Source of the DNA: Candidatus Geocrenenecus huangii | GTDB taxonomy: Archaea > Thermoproteota > Nitrososphaeria_A > Caldarchaeales > Wolframiiraptoraceae | Assembly (NCBI GenBank): GCA_023268155.1 | Contig: JALNKM010000004.1 | Span: 1-64,000 of the forward strand | Direction: 5' to 3' | DNA: 64,000 nt | Part shown: positions 43,389-51,653 of the stretch, in pieces | How positions within the stretch are numbered: position 1 is the stretch's first letter | How the letters are laid out: every line of letters starts with the position of its first letter | Notes under the pieces: generated by a model | Database searches by the model: none | Told to the model about the DNA's origin: nothing | What the model saw: only the letters and a program-made list of their open reading frames with translations | Position numbers and translations under genes: made by a program

Positions 43389-45155
43389 CTAGTCTGATGT
43401 ATTTATTTTGTATTCAATGAGTTCAGCGTAATGTTGGAGTGCTTTCTCTACATAGTCTCTCCTGAGTAGTCCATGCGGTGTAGATGTCTCGAAGACTCTA
43501 CTAGGTATCTTAAGTTCTCTAGGATTAAATCCCAGCTCTATCTTCAGCTTTTGCTTCTCAAGGTATATTTCTTCTCCTAGCTTTTTTAACTCATCTTCTG
43601 TGCAGTCGTAGCCTAATGGTTTAAGCGCATCGACTACATTCTCAACAGTGTATATTGTTCTTGCGAATAAGCATATTACAAGACTTGTTAAAACCTGTCT
43701 CCACTCTTCTTCTTTTATTAGCATCTCAACATACTCTTCGGGAGAGGGCGGCTCCTTAATGGTTTGATCCACTCTATAGCCTGCGCAATCTAGGTGGCTG
43801 TGCCTTGAGCCGATGGAGTATCCAATGATAGCTCCGTATCCAGTATGGTATCCAGGCATCTCGTTTCCACCGAAGTTTAATGCAAATTCTTGTCCACCAT
43901 AATGTTTTGAAGCTTCTCTCGTCCCCTTAGCAAGCGTGGTGTAGAAGTGGTTCGGCTGCTCGACGATATATTTTATTGCCTCAATATAGTTTTCTACGTT
44001 TCCCCAATCTAGTTCAACTAGTGTTTCATTGATAGTTACTATACCTCTCTTATATGCTTCCGTGGCCCATGCTAGAGATACCCCTGCACTTATTGCATCT
44101 AACCCAAAGGCCTCAACGATATCGATTAATCTAAGAACATTGTCTATCTTCTTTACACCCAGCATTGATCCTAGAGAATAGATTAGTTCGTGGTCGTATG
44201 AGATGAAGGTTGTCTTATAGAAGTATGGTTCATCAGGATATGGTTCTCTAATACTGGCAATATGGATGCATGCTACTGGGCAATGTGCACAGGCGATCCT
44301 CCTAGCAAGCTTTTTCTCGGCTATGTTCTCTCCACTTATTTCTTCAGCCCCCTCAAACCTGCTAGAATTAAGATTCCGTGTTGGAAGGGCTCCGATATAG
44401 TTTAATGGTAATATGTTCATCGCGGTACCTATATCATGGTATCGCTTCATAGCATCAGATTCTACTGAAAGCTTGTAGAGTCTATCATATACTTCTCTAT
44501 ATTTTTTCTTGTCTTCTACAGGTATCGTATGCTTACCGTATATGATTATTCCCTTAACTTTCTTTGAACCTAAGACTGCACCTAAACCCAGCCTACCGAA
44601 GTGTCTATACGTTTCCGTCATAACAGCTGCATATGATACAAGTTTTTCACCCGCCTTCCCTATCCTCATTATGGTTCTTACTCCTTGACCTGGAGCTGTT
44701 TCTCTCAATATTCTTCCAACCGTTATAGCGTTAGATACGCCCCACAATGCTGAAGCATCTCTAAACTCTACTTCTTCCTCTTTAATGACTAGGTATACGG
44801 GTAGCTGGGAGGCACCCTTGATTACCGTTGCTCCATAGCCTGCAAGCCTTAGAGCGATAGCACTTCTTCCACCTGCATGGCTTTCACCTAGGTTACCTGT
44901 AAGAGGACTCTTGAAAATAGCGATTGTCTTGGAGGCAAGTGGGTAGAGTGACGTCAATGGTCCCACAGAGAAGATCACCGGGTTTTCTGGAGATAGAGGA
45001 TCGACGTTCTTCGAAGCCTCTTCTTTAAAGAGCTGTACCGCTACGCCCACTCCTCCAAGCCATCTTTCAAATAAGTCTTCTCTTTCATCTATCCAGAAAC
45101 TCTTCTTCGACAAATCGATGTATAGTACTCTTTTCAGAGGTTCTCTCGGATTCAT
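43389..45155 (-). CDS. Aldehyde:ferredoxin oxidoreductase (tungsten enzyme family)
   Basis: This enzyme oxidises aldehydes to acids with a tungsten-bis(pterin) cofactor. It has 588 residues, near the family norm. The N-terminal GGVGVAVQLF and SKTIAIFKSPLTGNLGESHA segments bind pterin. The [4Fe-4S] site is CAHCPVACIH (C289, C292, C296) plus C in LVICLFA further on. GLDAISAGVSLAW is conserved. It overlaps the ferredoxin gene upstream by 4 nt. The pairing with a four-cluster ferredoxin resembles WOR5-type AORs. The preferred aldehyde cannot be told. Confidence 0.92.
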   Translation of the reverse strand: MNPREPLKRVLYIDLSKKSFWIDEREDLFERWLGGVGVAVQLFKEEASKNVDPLSPENPVIFSVGPLTSLYPLASKTIAIFKSPLTGNLGESHAGGRSAIALRLAGYGATVIKGASQLPVYLVIKEEEVEFRDASALWGVSNAITVGRILRETAPGQGVRTIMRIGKAGEKLVSYAAVMTETYRHFGRLGLGAVLGSKKVKGIIIYGKHTIPVEDKKKYREVYDRLYKLSVESDAMKRYHDIGTAMNILPLNYIGALPTRNLNSSRFEGAEEISGENIAEKKLARRIACAHCPVACIHIASIREPYPDEPYFYKTTFISYDHELIYSLGSMLGVKKIDNVLRLIDIVEAFGLDAISAGVSLAWATEAYKRGIVTINETLVELDWGNVENYIEAIKYIVEQPNHFYTTLAKGTREASKHYGGQEFALNFGGNEMPGYHTGYGAIIGYSIGSRHSHLDCAGYRVDQTIKEPPSPEEYVEMLIKEEEWRQVLTSLVICLFARTIYTVENVVDALKPLGYDCTEDELKKLGEEIYLEKQKLKIELGFNPRELKIPSRVFETSTPHGLLRRDYVEKALQHYAELIEYKINTSD

Positions 45156-45595
45156 TTTATCTTCTCAACCCCTATAACTTTATAGTGGCAGAAACGTGAA
45201 CAGTAACCACAATGAACACATATTATCGGCTTATTTGTTTCATCATCCCAGAAGACTGCTCCTATATCGCATGCCCTTACACAATTACCGCATCCTATAC
45301 ATTTACTTGAGTCGAAGATTACTCCTCCATGTTTTCTCTGTCCTAAAGCATCCGTTGGGCAGACTCTAGCACATGGAGGATTTTCACATGCTCTACAAAC
45401 GATAACTGTTAATCCCTTCTCAATTCCTCCTACACTCCTAACTAAGATAGCTGATTTAGCAAGCCCCCCTTCCCCGAACCTTCTACTACATGCAAACATG
45501 CAGAGCTGACATCCAACACATCTTTCTGAATCAAGCACAGCAAGCCTCTTGACCTCATGCACTAGAGTGGACATATTCTTTTCAAAGCATTCCAT
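45152..45595 (-). CDS. Four-cluster ferredoxin-like partner of the AOR
   Basis: This 147-residue iron-sulfur protein has four cysteine sets: CVGCQLCMFAC, CRACENPPCARVC, CIGCGNCVRAC and CVHCGYCSRFC. They can hold four [4Fe-4S] clusters, as in HycB/DmsB-type electron-transfer subunits. It is translated first and overlaps the AOR start, so it is almost certainly its electron acceptor. An earlier M1 and M8 are both possible starts. Confidence 0.9.
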   Translation of the reverse strand: MECFEKNMSTLVHEVKRLAVLDSERCVGCQLCMFACSRRFGEGGLAKSAILVRSVGGIEKGLTVIVCRACENPPCARVCPTDALGQRKHGGVIFDSSKCIGCGNCVRACDIGAVFWDDETNKPIICVHCGYCSRFCHYKVIGVEKIK

Positions 45596-45740
45596 TTTTC
45601 TCCACGATAAAAACTTAAAAGACTTCAGTGGATGCTATTATGTCTTCATCTATAGCTTAACTCTATCATAATCTTTATTTGTGGAGACGATAGCTGAATA
45701 GAGTTAAATATAGTCTGGATAAAAATATTATGAATTATTC

Positions 45741-47528
45741 ATGGATGATCCTTCGCATCATGCTCAGAGTAGAAAAGGAGATAGGGTTAACATCTTTCTC
45801 GATGATCTGAATCTTGAGGGGTATTCTTTAGAACCTGTAGCCGTCGCCCTCTACTCTAATGGTTTTAAAGTAATTGGTAGAAGTAAAAAACTGTATAGGC
45901 CTAGAGGATTCTACAGTCTGGAACCCGAAGATAGGTTGCTATTGACAAGGATCGGAGACGAGTATCTGAATCCATGTGAAGTATATTGTAGAGATGGTCA
46001 GAAGATAGAGCTAAGCCTCTCAACCCCATTCTTGGTTAAATTTTTCTCACCATTCCTCAATGGATACTTTCAACATAGAAGACTGTTAAGAAATAGGTTT
46101 CTATGGAGGCTGGCAGTTGACAAGATCAGGCAATTCGCAAATCATCCGGATATAAGAACTGTAAAGACCGTCAAGGCTGTAAAGACCATCCAGCTCGAAT
46201 CAGATGTTGTTATAATTGGGGGAGGTCTAGCGGGGCTGACAGCAGCATATACGGTTAGCCAGCTCGGCTTAAGAACCCTCTTGATAGATAAATCTCTACA
46301 GCTTGGAGGCAGGCTAAGATATGATTACTTAGATGTTCCAGGGATTTCGATGCCCAGAGAGCAACTTTTAGAAAATATTATCAGCAGGATTTCTTTATTA
46401 AAGAATTTATCGATTCTTACTAAGACTGTCTTTGCAGGGTTCTTCGAAGATTATCCCATAGCTTACTCTCAGGAAGAAAGATCCCTCTACATCTTGAAGG
46501 CTAAAGCATATATTATTGCAACTGGGCAGATTGATATACCATGTGTCTTCAGAAATAATGATTTGCCAGGAATATTCTCCGGCTCAACCGTATTAGAGAT
46601 GGTTAATATGTATGGAGTAAAACCAGGGGAAAGAGGCTTAGTAATAGGGTTCAATCAGAACAGTCTAAGAGTTGCTGAACAATTGAAACAACTAGGTATA
46701 AACGTCGCATTGGTAGACTATTCCGAACCTGAGAAAATACAGTATAGTTTATCAAGTATCGGAGAATGTTTTGGAAACGTAGAAGAAATCGAGGCGTTAG
46801 GGAAGACATGCGTAAAGAATGTAAAAATAGTGCATGATGGTAGGAGAGACGAGTTAAAAGCTGATTTCATAGTTTGCTCAGCTTTTCCCAGCCCAGATGT
46901 AAGAATTCTAAATCAGTTGAATTCTAAGATGGTATTCATAGATGGTGTAGGCTTCGTGCCCGTACATGATGAATACATGAGGCTAAAAGATAACATCTTC
47001 ATAGCTGGAGGTGCTTCAGGCACCCCCTACAGCATCCTACACATGAAGGAGGGAGAGATATCGGCTTTATCAGCTGCATACATGCTGGGAGTGAAAGAAG
47101 CTGAATCAGCAACCGATGAAAAAATCAGAGAATATAAAGAAAAGTTAAGAGAGATGAATGTAGGATGGAAGAGTGTTGTATTCGAGTTTTCGAGAGGTAA
47201 GCCTATAGGTGATCATGTGTCGAATCGTCCACCTACACTATTCATCGAGAAGCCGAGGAAAGACGCATTCATATGCTTCTGCGAGGATATAACTGCTGAG
47301 GACGTTTCGAGGACAGTCTACGAGAAAGGATACGTGTTACTTGAACTGGTTAAGAGAAGTTTAGGTGTTTGTACTGGGAGGTGTCAGGGAAGGTTATGTA
47401 TGGTTAATACCGCTCTGTATGTTTCATACTTGTCTAAGCTAGACCCTAACAGGGTTGGGCTGTCAAGGGCTAGAGCACCTACGACGCCGATCCCGTTATA
47501 TGCGTTCATTGGAGGTGGAGATGAGTGA
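45741..47528 (+). CDS. Sarcosine oxidase/proline dehydrogenase alpha-type flavoprotein
   Basis: This 595-residue protein matches alpha subunits of heteromeric amino-acid dehydrogenases. The N-terminal domain (about 10-100) has the GRSKKLYRPRG loop of the sarcosine oxidase alpha ferredoxin-like domain but no cluster cysteines. An FAD/NAD-binding disulfide-reductase module follows from about 152 (VVIIGGGLAGLTAA). A BFD-like [2Fe-2S] motif (CFCEDITAEDV, then VCTGRCQGRLC) is near residues 515-555. It passes electrons from the beta subunit to a carrier. It overlaps the beta gene by 4 nt. Confidence 0.85.
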   Translation: MDDPSHHAQSRKGDRVNIFLDDLNLEGYSLEPVAVALYSNGFKVIGRSKKLYRPRGFYSLEPEDRLLLTRIGDEYLNPCEVYCRDGQKIELSLSTPFLVKFFSPFLNGYFQHRRLLRNRFLWRLAVDKIRQFANHPDIRTVKTVKAVKTIQLESDVVIIGGGLAGLTAAYTVSQLGLRTLLIDKSLQLGGRLRYDYLDVPGISMPREQLLENIISRISLLKNLSILTKTVFAGFFEDYPIAYSQEERSLYILKAKAYIIATGQIDIPCVFRNNDLPGIFSGSTVLEMVNMYGVKPGERGLVIGFNQNSLRVAEQLKQLGINVALVDYSEPEKIQYSLSSIGECFGNVEEIEALGKTCVKNVKIVHDGRRDELKADFIVCSAFPSPDVRILNQLNSKMVFIDGVGFVPVHDEYMRLKDNIFIAGGASGTPYSILHMKEGEISALSAAYMLGVKEAESATDEKIREYKEKLREMNVGWKSVVFEFSRGKPIGDHVSNRPPTLFIEKPRKDAFICFCEDITAEDVSRTVYEKGYVLLELVKRSLGVCTGRCQGRLCMVNTALYVSYLSKLDPNRVGLSRARAPTTPIPLYAFIGGGDE

Positions 47529-48661
47529 AGATCGCAGTCGTAGGTGGAGGGATAAGCGGGTTATCGATAGCATGGAATCTAGCTATAAGAAATGAAGGAG
47601 AAATACACCTGTTTGAGAAGAATTGGATAACGTATGGGTCGAGTACAAGGTCTGGAGCGAGGTTCCGAGTACATTTCTGGGCTGAAGAAAATAGTAGATT
47701 TGCACTGGAATCTATAAGAAGGCTTGAGAAGCTTGCGAGGAGAATGGATTGGAATCCGATAATACATAGGGGAGGATATCTCTGGCTATTGCTTCATGAA
47801 CAACATATAGATAGATTTAGAGAAGCTAACAAGATGTGGAGTAAGCTAGGTGTTCAAGGAGTCTTCCTAGATCCAGGCATGGTCAAGGAAAGGTACCCAT
47901 ACATAAATGCTGATGATGTTTTGGAAGCGTTCTTCGGCCCCCAAGACGGTAGCCTACATCACGATTATGTATGCTTCGGGTACTATTCTCTTGCGAAAAA
48001 GCTAGGAGTAATATTTCATGAATTGACCCCTGTACACAATATAATTATCGAGAACAAAAAAGTTAAACAATTGAAGACAGCGAAGGGTCTAGTGGATGTA
48101 GACGTAATAGTGTTATCAGCCGGTGCATGGACGAATGAACTGCTTGAGAATATAGGGATACGTCTTCCAACCGAGCCTGTAAGAAAAGAAATGTGTTTGA
48201 CTGAGCCTTACCACTATTTTATCGATCCCCTAATCATAGATACGGGTTCAGGAGCATTTGTGGGTCAAACCTTGAAGGGAGAGATCCTCGGCTCATTAGA
48301 TTATCCGACTACGCCAGGCCTGATACAGCTTGAGACTAAATTTGACTTCGTAGTTAGATGGGCAAGAGCCATCACAAAGAGAATCCCTGTATTGAAGAAT
48401 GCTAGAATAATGAGGACCTGGGCAGGCTACTACATGATGTCTTCTGACTGTAGCCATATTATGGGTAGAGATCCTGAATGGCCTGAAGGGTTATATGTAG
48501 CATACGGATATAGTGGGCACGGTTTTATGATGGCTCCATTGGTAGGAGAACTGTTAGCGGAAAACATTTTGACGGGAAAAATACCTGAATTGATGAAGCC
48601 TTTCCTACCTACAAGATTCAAAGAAAACAAGCTAATACAAGAGAAAATGGTAATCGGCTAA
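47525..48661 (+). CDS. FAD-dependent amino-acid dehydrogenase beta subunit (DAO/SoxB type)
   Basis: This is the catalytic subunit: FAD motif VVGGGISGLSIAWNLA at the N-terminus, RSGARFRVHFWAEEN, VIVLSAGAWTNELL, and the C-terminal GLYVAYGYSGHGFMMAP with the family's SGHGF. It is 378 residues long, in the range of sarcosine oxidase beta and dye-linked L-proline dehydrogenase beta. The start is GTG in the GTGA overlap with the alpha gene. The substrate is an imino or N-methyl amino acid by family; proline or sarcosine are most likely. Confidence 0.88.
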   Translation: MKIAVVGGGISGLSIAWNLAIRNEGEIHLFEKNWITYGSSTRSGARFRVHFWAEENSRFALESIRRLEKLARRMDWNPIIHRGGYLWLLLHEQHIDRFREANKMWSKLGVQGVFLDPGMVKERYPYINADDVLEAFFGPQDGSLHHDYVCFGYYSLAKKLGVIFHELTPVHNIIIENKKVKQLKTAKGLVDVDVIVLSAGAWTNELLENIGIRLPTEPVRKEMCLTEPYHYFIDPLIIDTGSGAFVGQTLKGEILGSLDYPTTPGLIQLETKFDFVVRWARAITKRIPVLKNARIMRTWAGYYMMSSDCSHIMGRDPEWPEGLYVAYGYSGHGFMMAPLVGELLAENILTGKIPELMKPFLPTRFKENKLIQEKMVIG

Positions 48662-49020
48662 GAGAAGATTATCTAGATGCTTGTGTCTCCCCAGTTGATA
48701 ATGTATAATATCATTAATGAAAGATGAAGAAACTCATACTTCCACACTAAATATATGGAATGCATTGAGTTAAAGGATACTGTGATCATGAAGTTATAGC
48801 ATCTTTATAAGCCTAATAATCTTAGTTCCCCGGTTACCGAGTTTTACTCTATATCGGGATTGGTAGATCTAGTTGTCTGTAACACGTTTAGGCTTAAAGG
48901 TATAATCAACATGTAAGCAGAAGAATCAAGTAGAATAGAACAATCTTGTTGAAGCTTTTCAATATGTTAACCATGAAGATGACTGTGAATCATTCTTCTC
49001 TACCGAAATAGTGATGCCTT
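48662..49020. other. 359-bp spacer between convergent genes
   Basis: A+T-rich, with no ORF of note and no recognisable RNA gene. AGCATCTTTATAAGC (48799-48813) looks like a box A without an identifiable gene behind it, so a small non-coding transcript cannot be excluded. Confidence 0.35.
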
Positions 49021-50085
49021 TCAGTAGGTCTTGGTTAAGCCTAGCCTCTGCATCACACTCATTAATTCATCTATCAACTCACTAGCTTTGACAACTTCTC
49101 TGAGATTCCAATACAACAATCTATCTGAGAGAATCTTTATTGCCGAGGCTTCTCTCCTGATCTTCTCTAATTCTTCTTCGACGGCTACAGCTATAACTTT
49201 TTGGACAGCTATATCTTGAGAGGCCTTCATCAAGTTGACTAGTAAGGAATCAATACTCCCTTTAACATGAACCTCGAATACGTATTTCAACTCACCTAGG
49301 TTTCCTATCTTTGTAGACCAGATAACATCTACTCTTGTACCCGTTGCTAATGGGACCTCTCTTGAAACATCGAAGCCAAGTCCTTTCCCAATATTCAATA
49401 CCATGTTAATGATTTCTTCATGGTCTACCTCTTCATCAAGAGTATCGCTTAGCTCCGCGATATAGTATAGGAAATAATGAACATCGAGTAGATCAGGATT
49501 CGGAAGAGCTTTCTCATCTCTTAAGTGGTAAGCTATCTCTTTGAGAGTTTTTATCAGTGCTTCATATTCTCTACCTGAAAGCCTGCTAATACCTACTCTA
49601 CTAATATCTAAGTTTGCTCCAAGCTGGTTTACTCCAATCTTTAGTAATGCTTCTCTAACTCTCTTATTCCATATACAGTATTCTCTGGGATTGAAGTATG
49701 TTAACATCTCTGTAATCATCGCTACTCCGATTCCTTTAACGTTCTTTCTGAACGAATCAAATCTATCGGCTAAGCTACGGTCTGAATAGAGCAGTTCTAC
49801 TAGATTTTTTCTCAACTTGTCTAATCCACCAGCACCTTTAATCCAATAATCAACCAGGTATTCTTTTCTAGTCCACCATATGAAGGCGTAGAGATTGTTA
49901 GCTAATCTTAGAAGGCCTGTTTCATCAAGATTTTCCAATTCATCTATCCTGAGTATACTATTAACTTCTTCTACGTGTTGTCTCCTTTCTCTTTCAAACC
50001 CCTCACCTTCTTCCCCATTTCTATATTCGAGGTACTTCTTCTTAATCCTCAGAATATTGTCTATCACATTTCTCGGCAGAACCAA
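49021..50085 (-). CDS. PD-(D/E)XK nuclease-like protein with helical N-terminus
   Basis: This 354-residue protein is not a named family to me. The N-terminal two thirds are helical and include KGIGVAMITEMLTYFNPREY (about 117-136), which looks like a helix-hairpin-helix/DNA-glycosylase-type element. The C-terminal part (about 238-320) shows GLGFDVSREVPLATGTRVDVIW, then YVFEVHVKGSIDSLLVNLMKA and QKVIAVAVEEELEK. The D, E-V-H and K spacing is that of a PD-(D/E)XK restriction-like core. A DNA repair or defence nuclease is possible. No methylase or other defence gene is adjacent. Confidence 0.55.
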   Translation of the reverse strand: MVLPRNVIDNILRIKKKYLEYRNGEEGEGFERERRQHVEEVNSILRIDELENLDETGLLRLANNLYAFIWWTRKEYLVDYWIKGAGGLDKLRKNLVELLYSDRSLADRFDSFRKNVKGIGVAMITEMLTYFNPREYCIWNKRVREALLKIGVNQLGANLDISRVGISRLSGREYEALIKTLKEIAYHLRDEKALPNPDLLDVHYFLYYIAELSDTLDEEVDHEEIINMVLNIGKGLGFDVSREVPLATGTRVDVIWSTKIGNLGELKYVFEVHVKGSIDSLLVNLMKASQDIAVQKVIAVAVEEELEKIRREASAIKILSDRLLYWNLREVVKASELIDELMSVMQRLGLTKTY

Positions 50086-50176
50086 GACGGTGCACCTACC
50101 TGAATCCTATGCTATCACAATCATATATATCTCTTAAGATCCATCAGGAAACATTAAAGGTCTTGCGGTGATGTAG

Positions 50177-51139
50177 ATGGTTCTCATCGGTTGCGCGAAA
50201 GATTTATCTCGAAGATGCGATAGTTTTCTTGAGCAAATGAAGATTGTGCCTAAGGATAAAGGAGTATATAGTTTTAGCAGATTTCATAAGCCTGTGGAGT
50301 ATGTTGATTTGGGTGAGACCATTATACTTGAAACTGAGGATGCTGTCGGAGGGCAGGTTAGGAGCGAGGGCACTCCTCTGGAAAAGATTGATTGGAGGAG
50401 CGTCAATAAAGCCACGGGTCCAATATACATTAATGGAGTAGAGAGGGGAGATACGCTTATCGTAGACATTCTTGACATAGACGTGGCCTCCGAAGGCGTG
50501 ATCCTAGTTGTTCCAGGCGCTGGAGCACTTGCTCAACGAGACTTTAAGCCTAAAGCGAAGATAATCAAGATTAAAGATTGTATCGCATTATTCAATGATG
50601 TCCCTCTTATAGTTAGGCCAATGATAGGGACGATAGGTGTAGCACCTGAGGGAGATGATGTTCCGACAGGCGTACCCTACAAACATGGAGGGAACCTCGA
50701 CTGCGTAGAAGTATGTAGGGGTGCTAGACTATATCTACCGGTAGCCGTTGATGGGGCATTGTTCGCGGCGGGAGATCTTCACGCTGTTCAAGCCGACGGA
50801 GAACTATGTGTTTCATCAATAGAAGTTGAAGGCAGGATACTTTTAAGATTCAATGCGATAAAAGGGATGAAGCCTGAATGGCCGATCGTTGAACTCGGAG
50901 ACCACTACTCAATCCTTACAGCTGACGAGGATATGGATAGAGCTGTTGAAATAGCTACGGAGTACGCGGTTCAGGCATTGATGAAATCGAGGAAGTGGAG
51001 TTTCGAGGAAGCTTACATGTTTGGTAGTCTAGTGGTAGACATAGCTGTAAACCAAGTAGTCGACCCAAAGAAAGGTGTTAGAGCAACCATACCTAAAAAC
51101 TTTATCTCAATCCATGATCTACTTAATTCAAGCGTGTAG
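50177..51139 (+). CDS. Acetamidase/formamidase family protein
   Basis: These amidases hydrolyse formamide or acetamide to ammonia and the acid. The family pattern is clear: ETEDAVGGQVRSEG near the N-terminus, ATGPIYINGVERGDTLIVDI, PMIGTIGVAPEGDDVPTGVP, HGGNLDCVEV and the metal/active-site AAGDLHAVQADGELC. The 320 residues fit. It is divergent from the nuclease-like gene. A small nucleotidyltransferase fragment follows. Confidence 0.9.
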   Translation: MVLIGCAKDLSRRCDSFLEQMKIVPKDKGVYSFSRFHKPVEYVDLGETIILETEDAVGGQVRSEGTPLEKIDWRSVNKATGPIYINGVERGDTLIVDILDIDVASEGVILVVPGAGALAQRDFKPKAKIIKIKDCIALFNDVPLIVRPMIGTIGVAPEGDDVPTGVPYKHGGNLDCVEVCRGARLYLPVAVDGALFAAGDLHAVQADGELCVSSIEVEGRILLRFNAIKGMKPEWPIVELGDHYSILTADEDMDRAVEIATEYAVQALMKSRKWSFEEAYMFGSLVVDIAVNQVVDPKKGVRATIPKNFISIHDLLNSSV

Positions 51140-51153
51140 GTCGATGTAGGTGT

Positions 51154-51336
51154 ATGAGGTCGGTAAGCTTATCCGATGAGGAAATAATCTCCGAAGCAAT
51201 AAAAATAGTTGAGGTAGCGGAAAAGAAGGAGATAATCCTGAGAACACTTGGGGCATTAGCTATAAGAATACATCCTAGAGGCTTAGAAGATGCATATAAA
51301 TTTAGTGAAAATTCTACAATACCTCGATATAAATAG
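51154..51336 (+). pseudogene. Truncated nucleotidyltransferase-like fragment
   Basis: The 60-residue frame begins like archaeal nucleotidyltransferases that carry a ...LRLLGGLAxRLH... start: here it reads EEIISEAIKIVEVAEKKEII followed by LRTLGALAIRIHPRGLEDAY. It then stops after PRYK, before the catalytic GS-x-D-x-D region. No matching downstream part was found in any frame of the next 300 bp. It looks like the remnant of a longer gene, though the family identification rests on a short stretch. Confidence 0.45.
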
Positions 51337-51653
51337 ACCATGTATTCCATGTTAGTCTCCCAGCCTAATTCTTGCGCTGTAAACATGCGGTATCTAATAC
51401 ATTGTAGGGAACAAGACGGAGGCCACAGTTAATATAGTATCTTTTCGAGTTTAACAGAAGTCAGAAATAGAATAGCCTACGCGACTTCTATAACTGGCTT
51501 AGAGTTTTCATGAGTAATATTGGTATACTTATTAACAGGATGGTCTGATTCATATCTAGAAAAGGTTAAGAATGTAGATAAGGTAAAAAGATTATCTATG
51601 CGTGGGTTGGACGTGAAGTAGGTATTCTAGAGGGGTAATTGAGGTGTTAATCC
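51337..51653. other. 317-bp spacer before ABCE1
   Basis: Holds no clear gene. It may contain decayed remains of the nucleotidyltransferase, and near its end the ABCE1 promoter and GAGGTG ribosome-binding site (51639-51644). No RNA gene was seen. Confidence 0.35.

Noticed and set aside
45741-46060. Missing [2Fe-2S] cysteines in the N-terminal domain of the alpha dehydrogenase as a defect
   Set aside because: Sarcosine oxidase alpha-type proteins normally lack them in this domain, so it is not odd.
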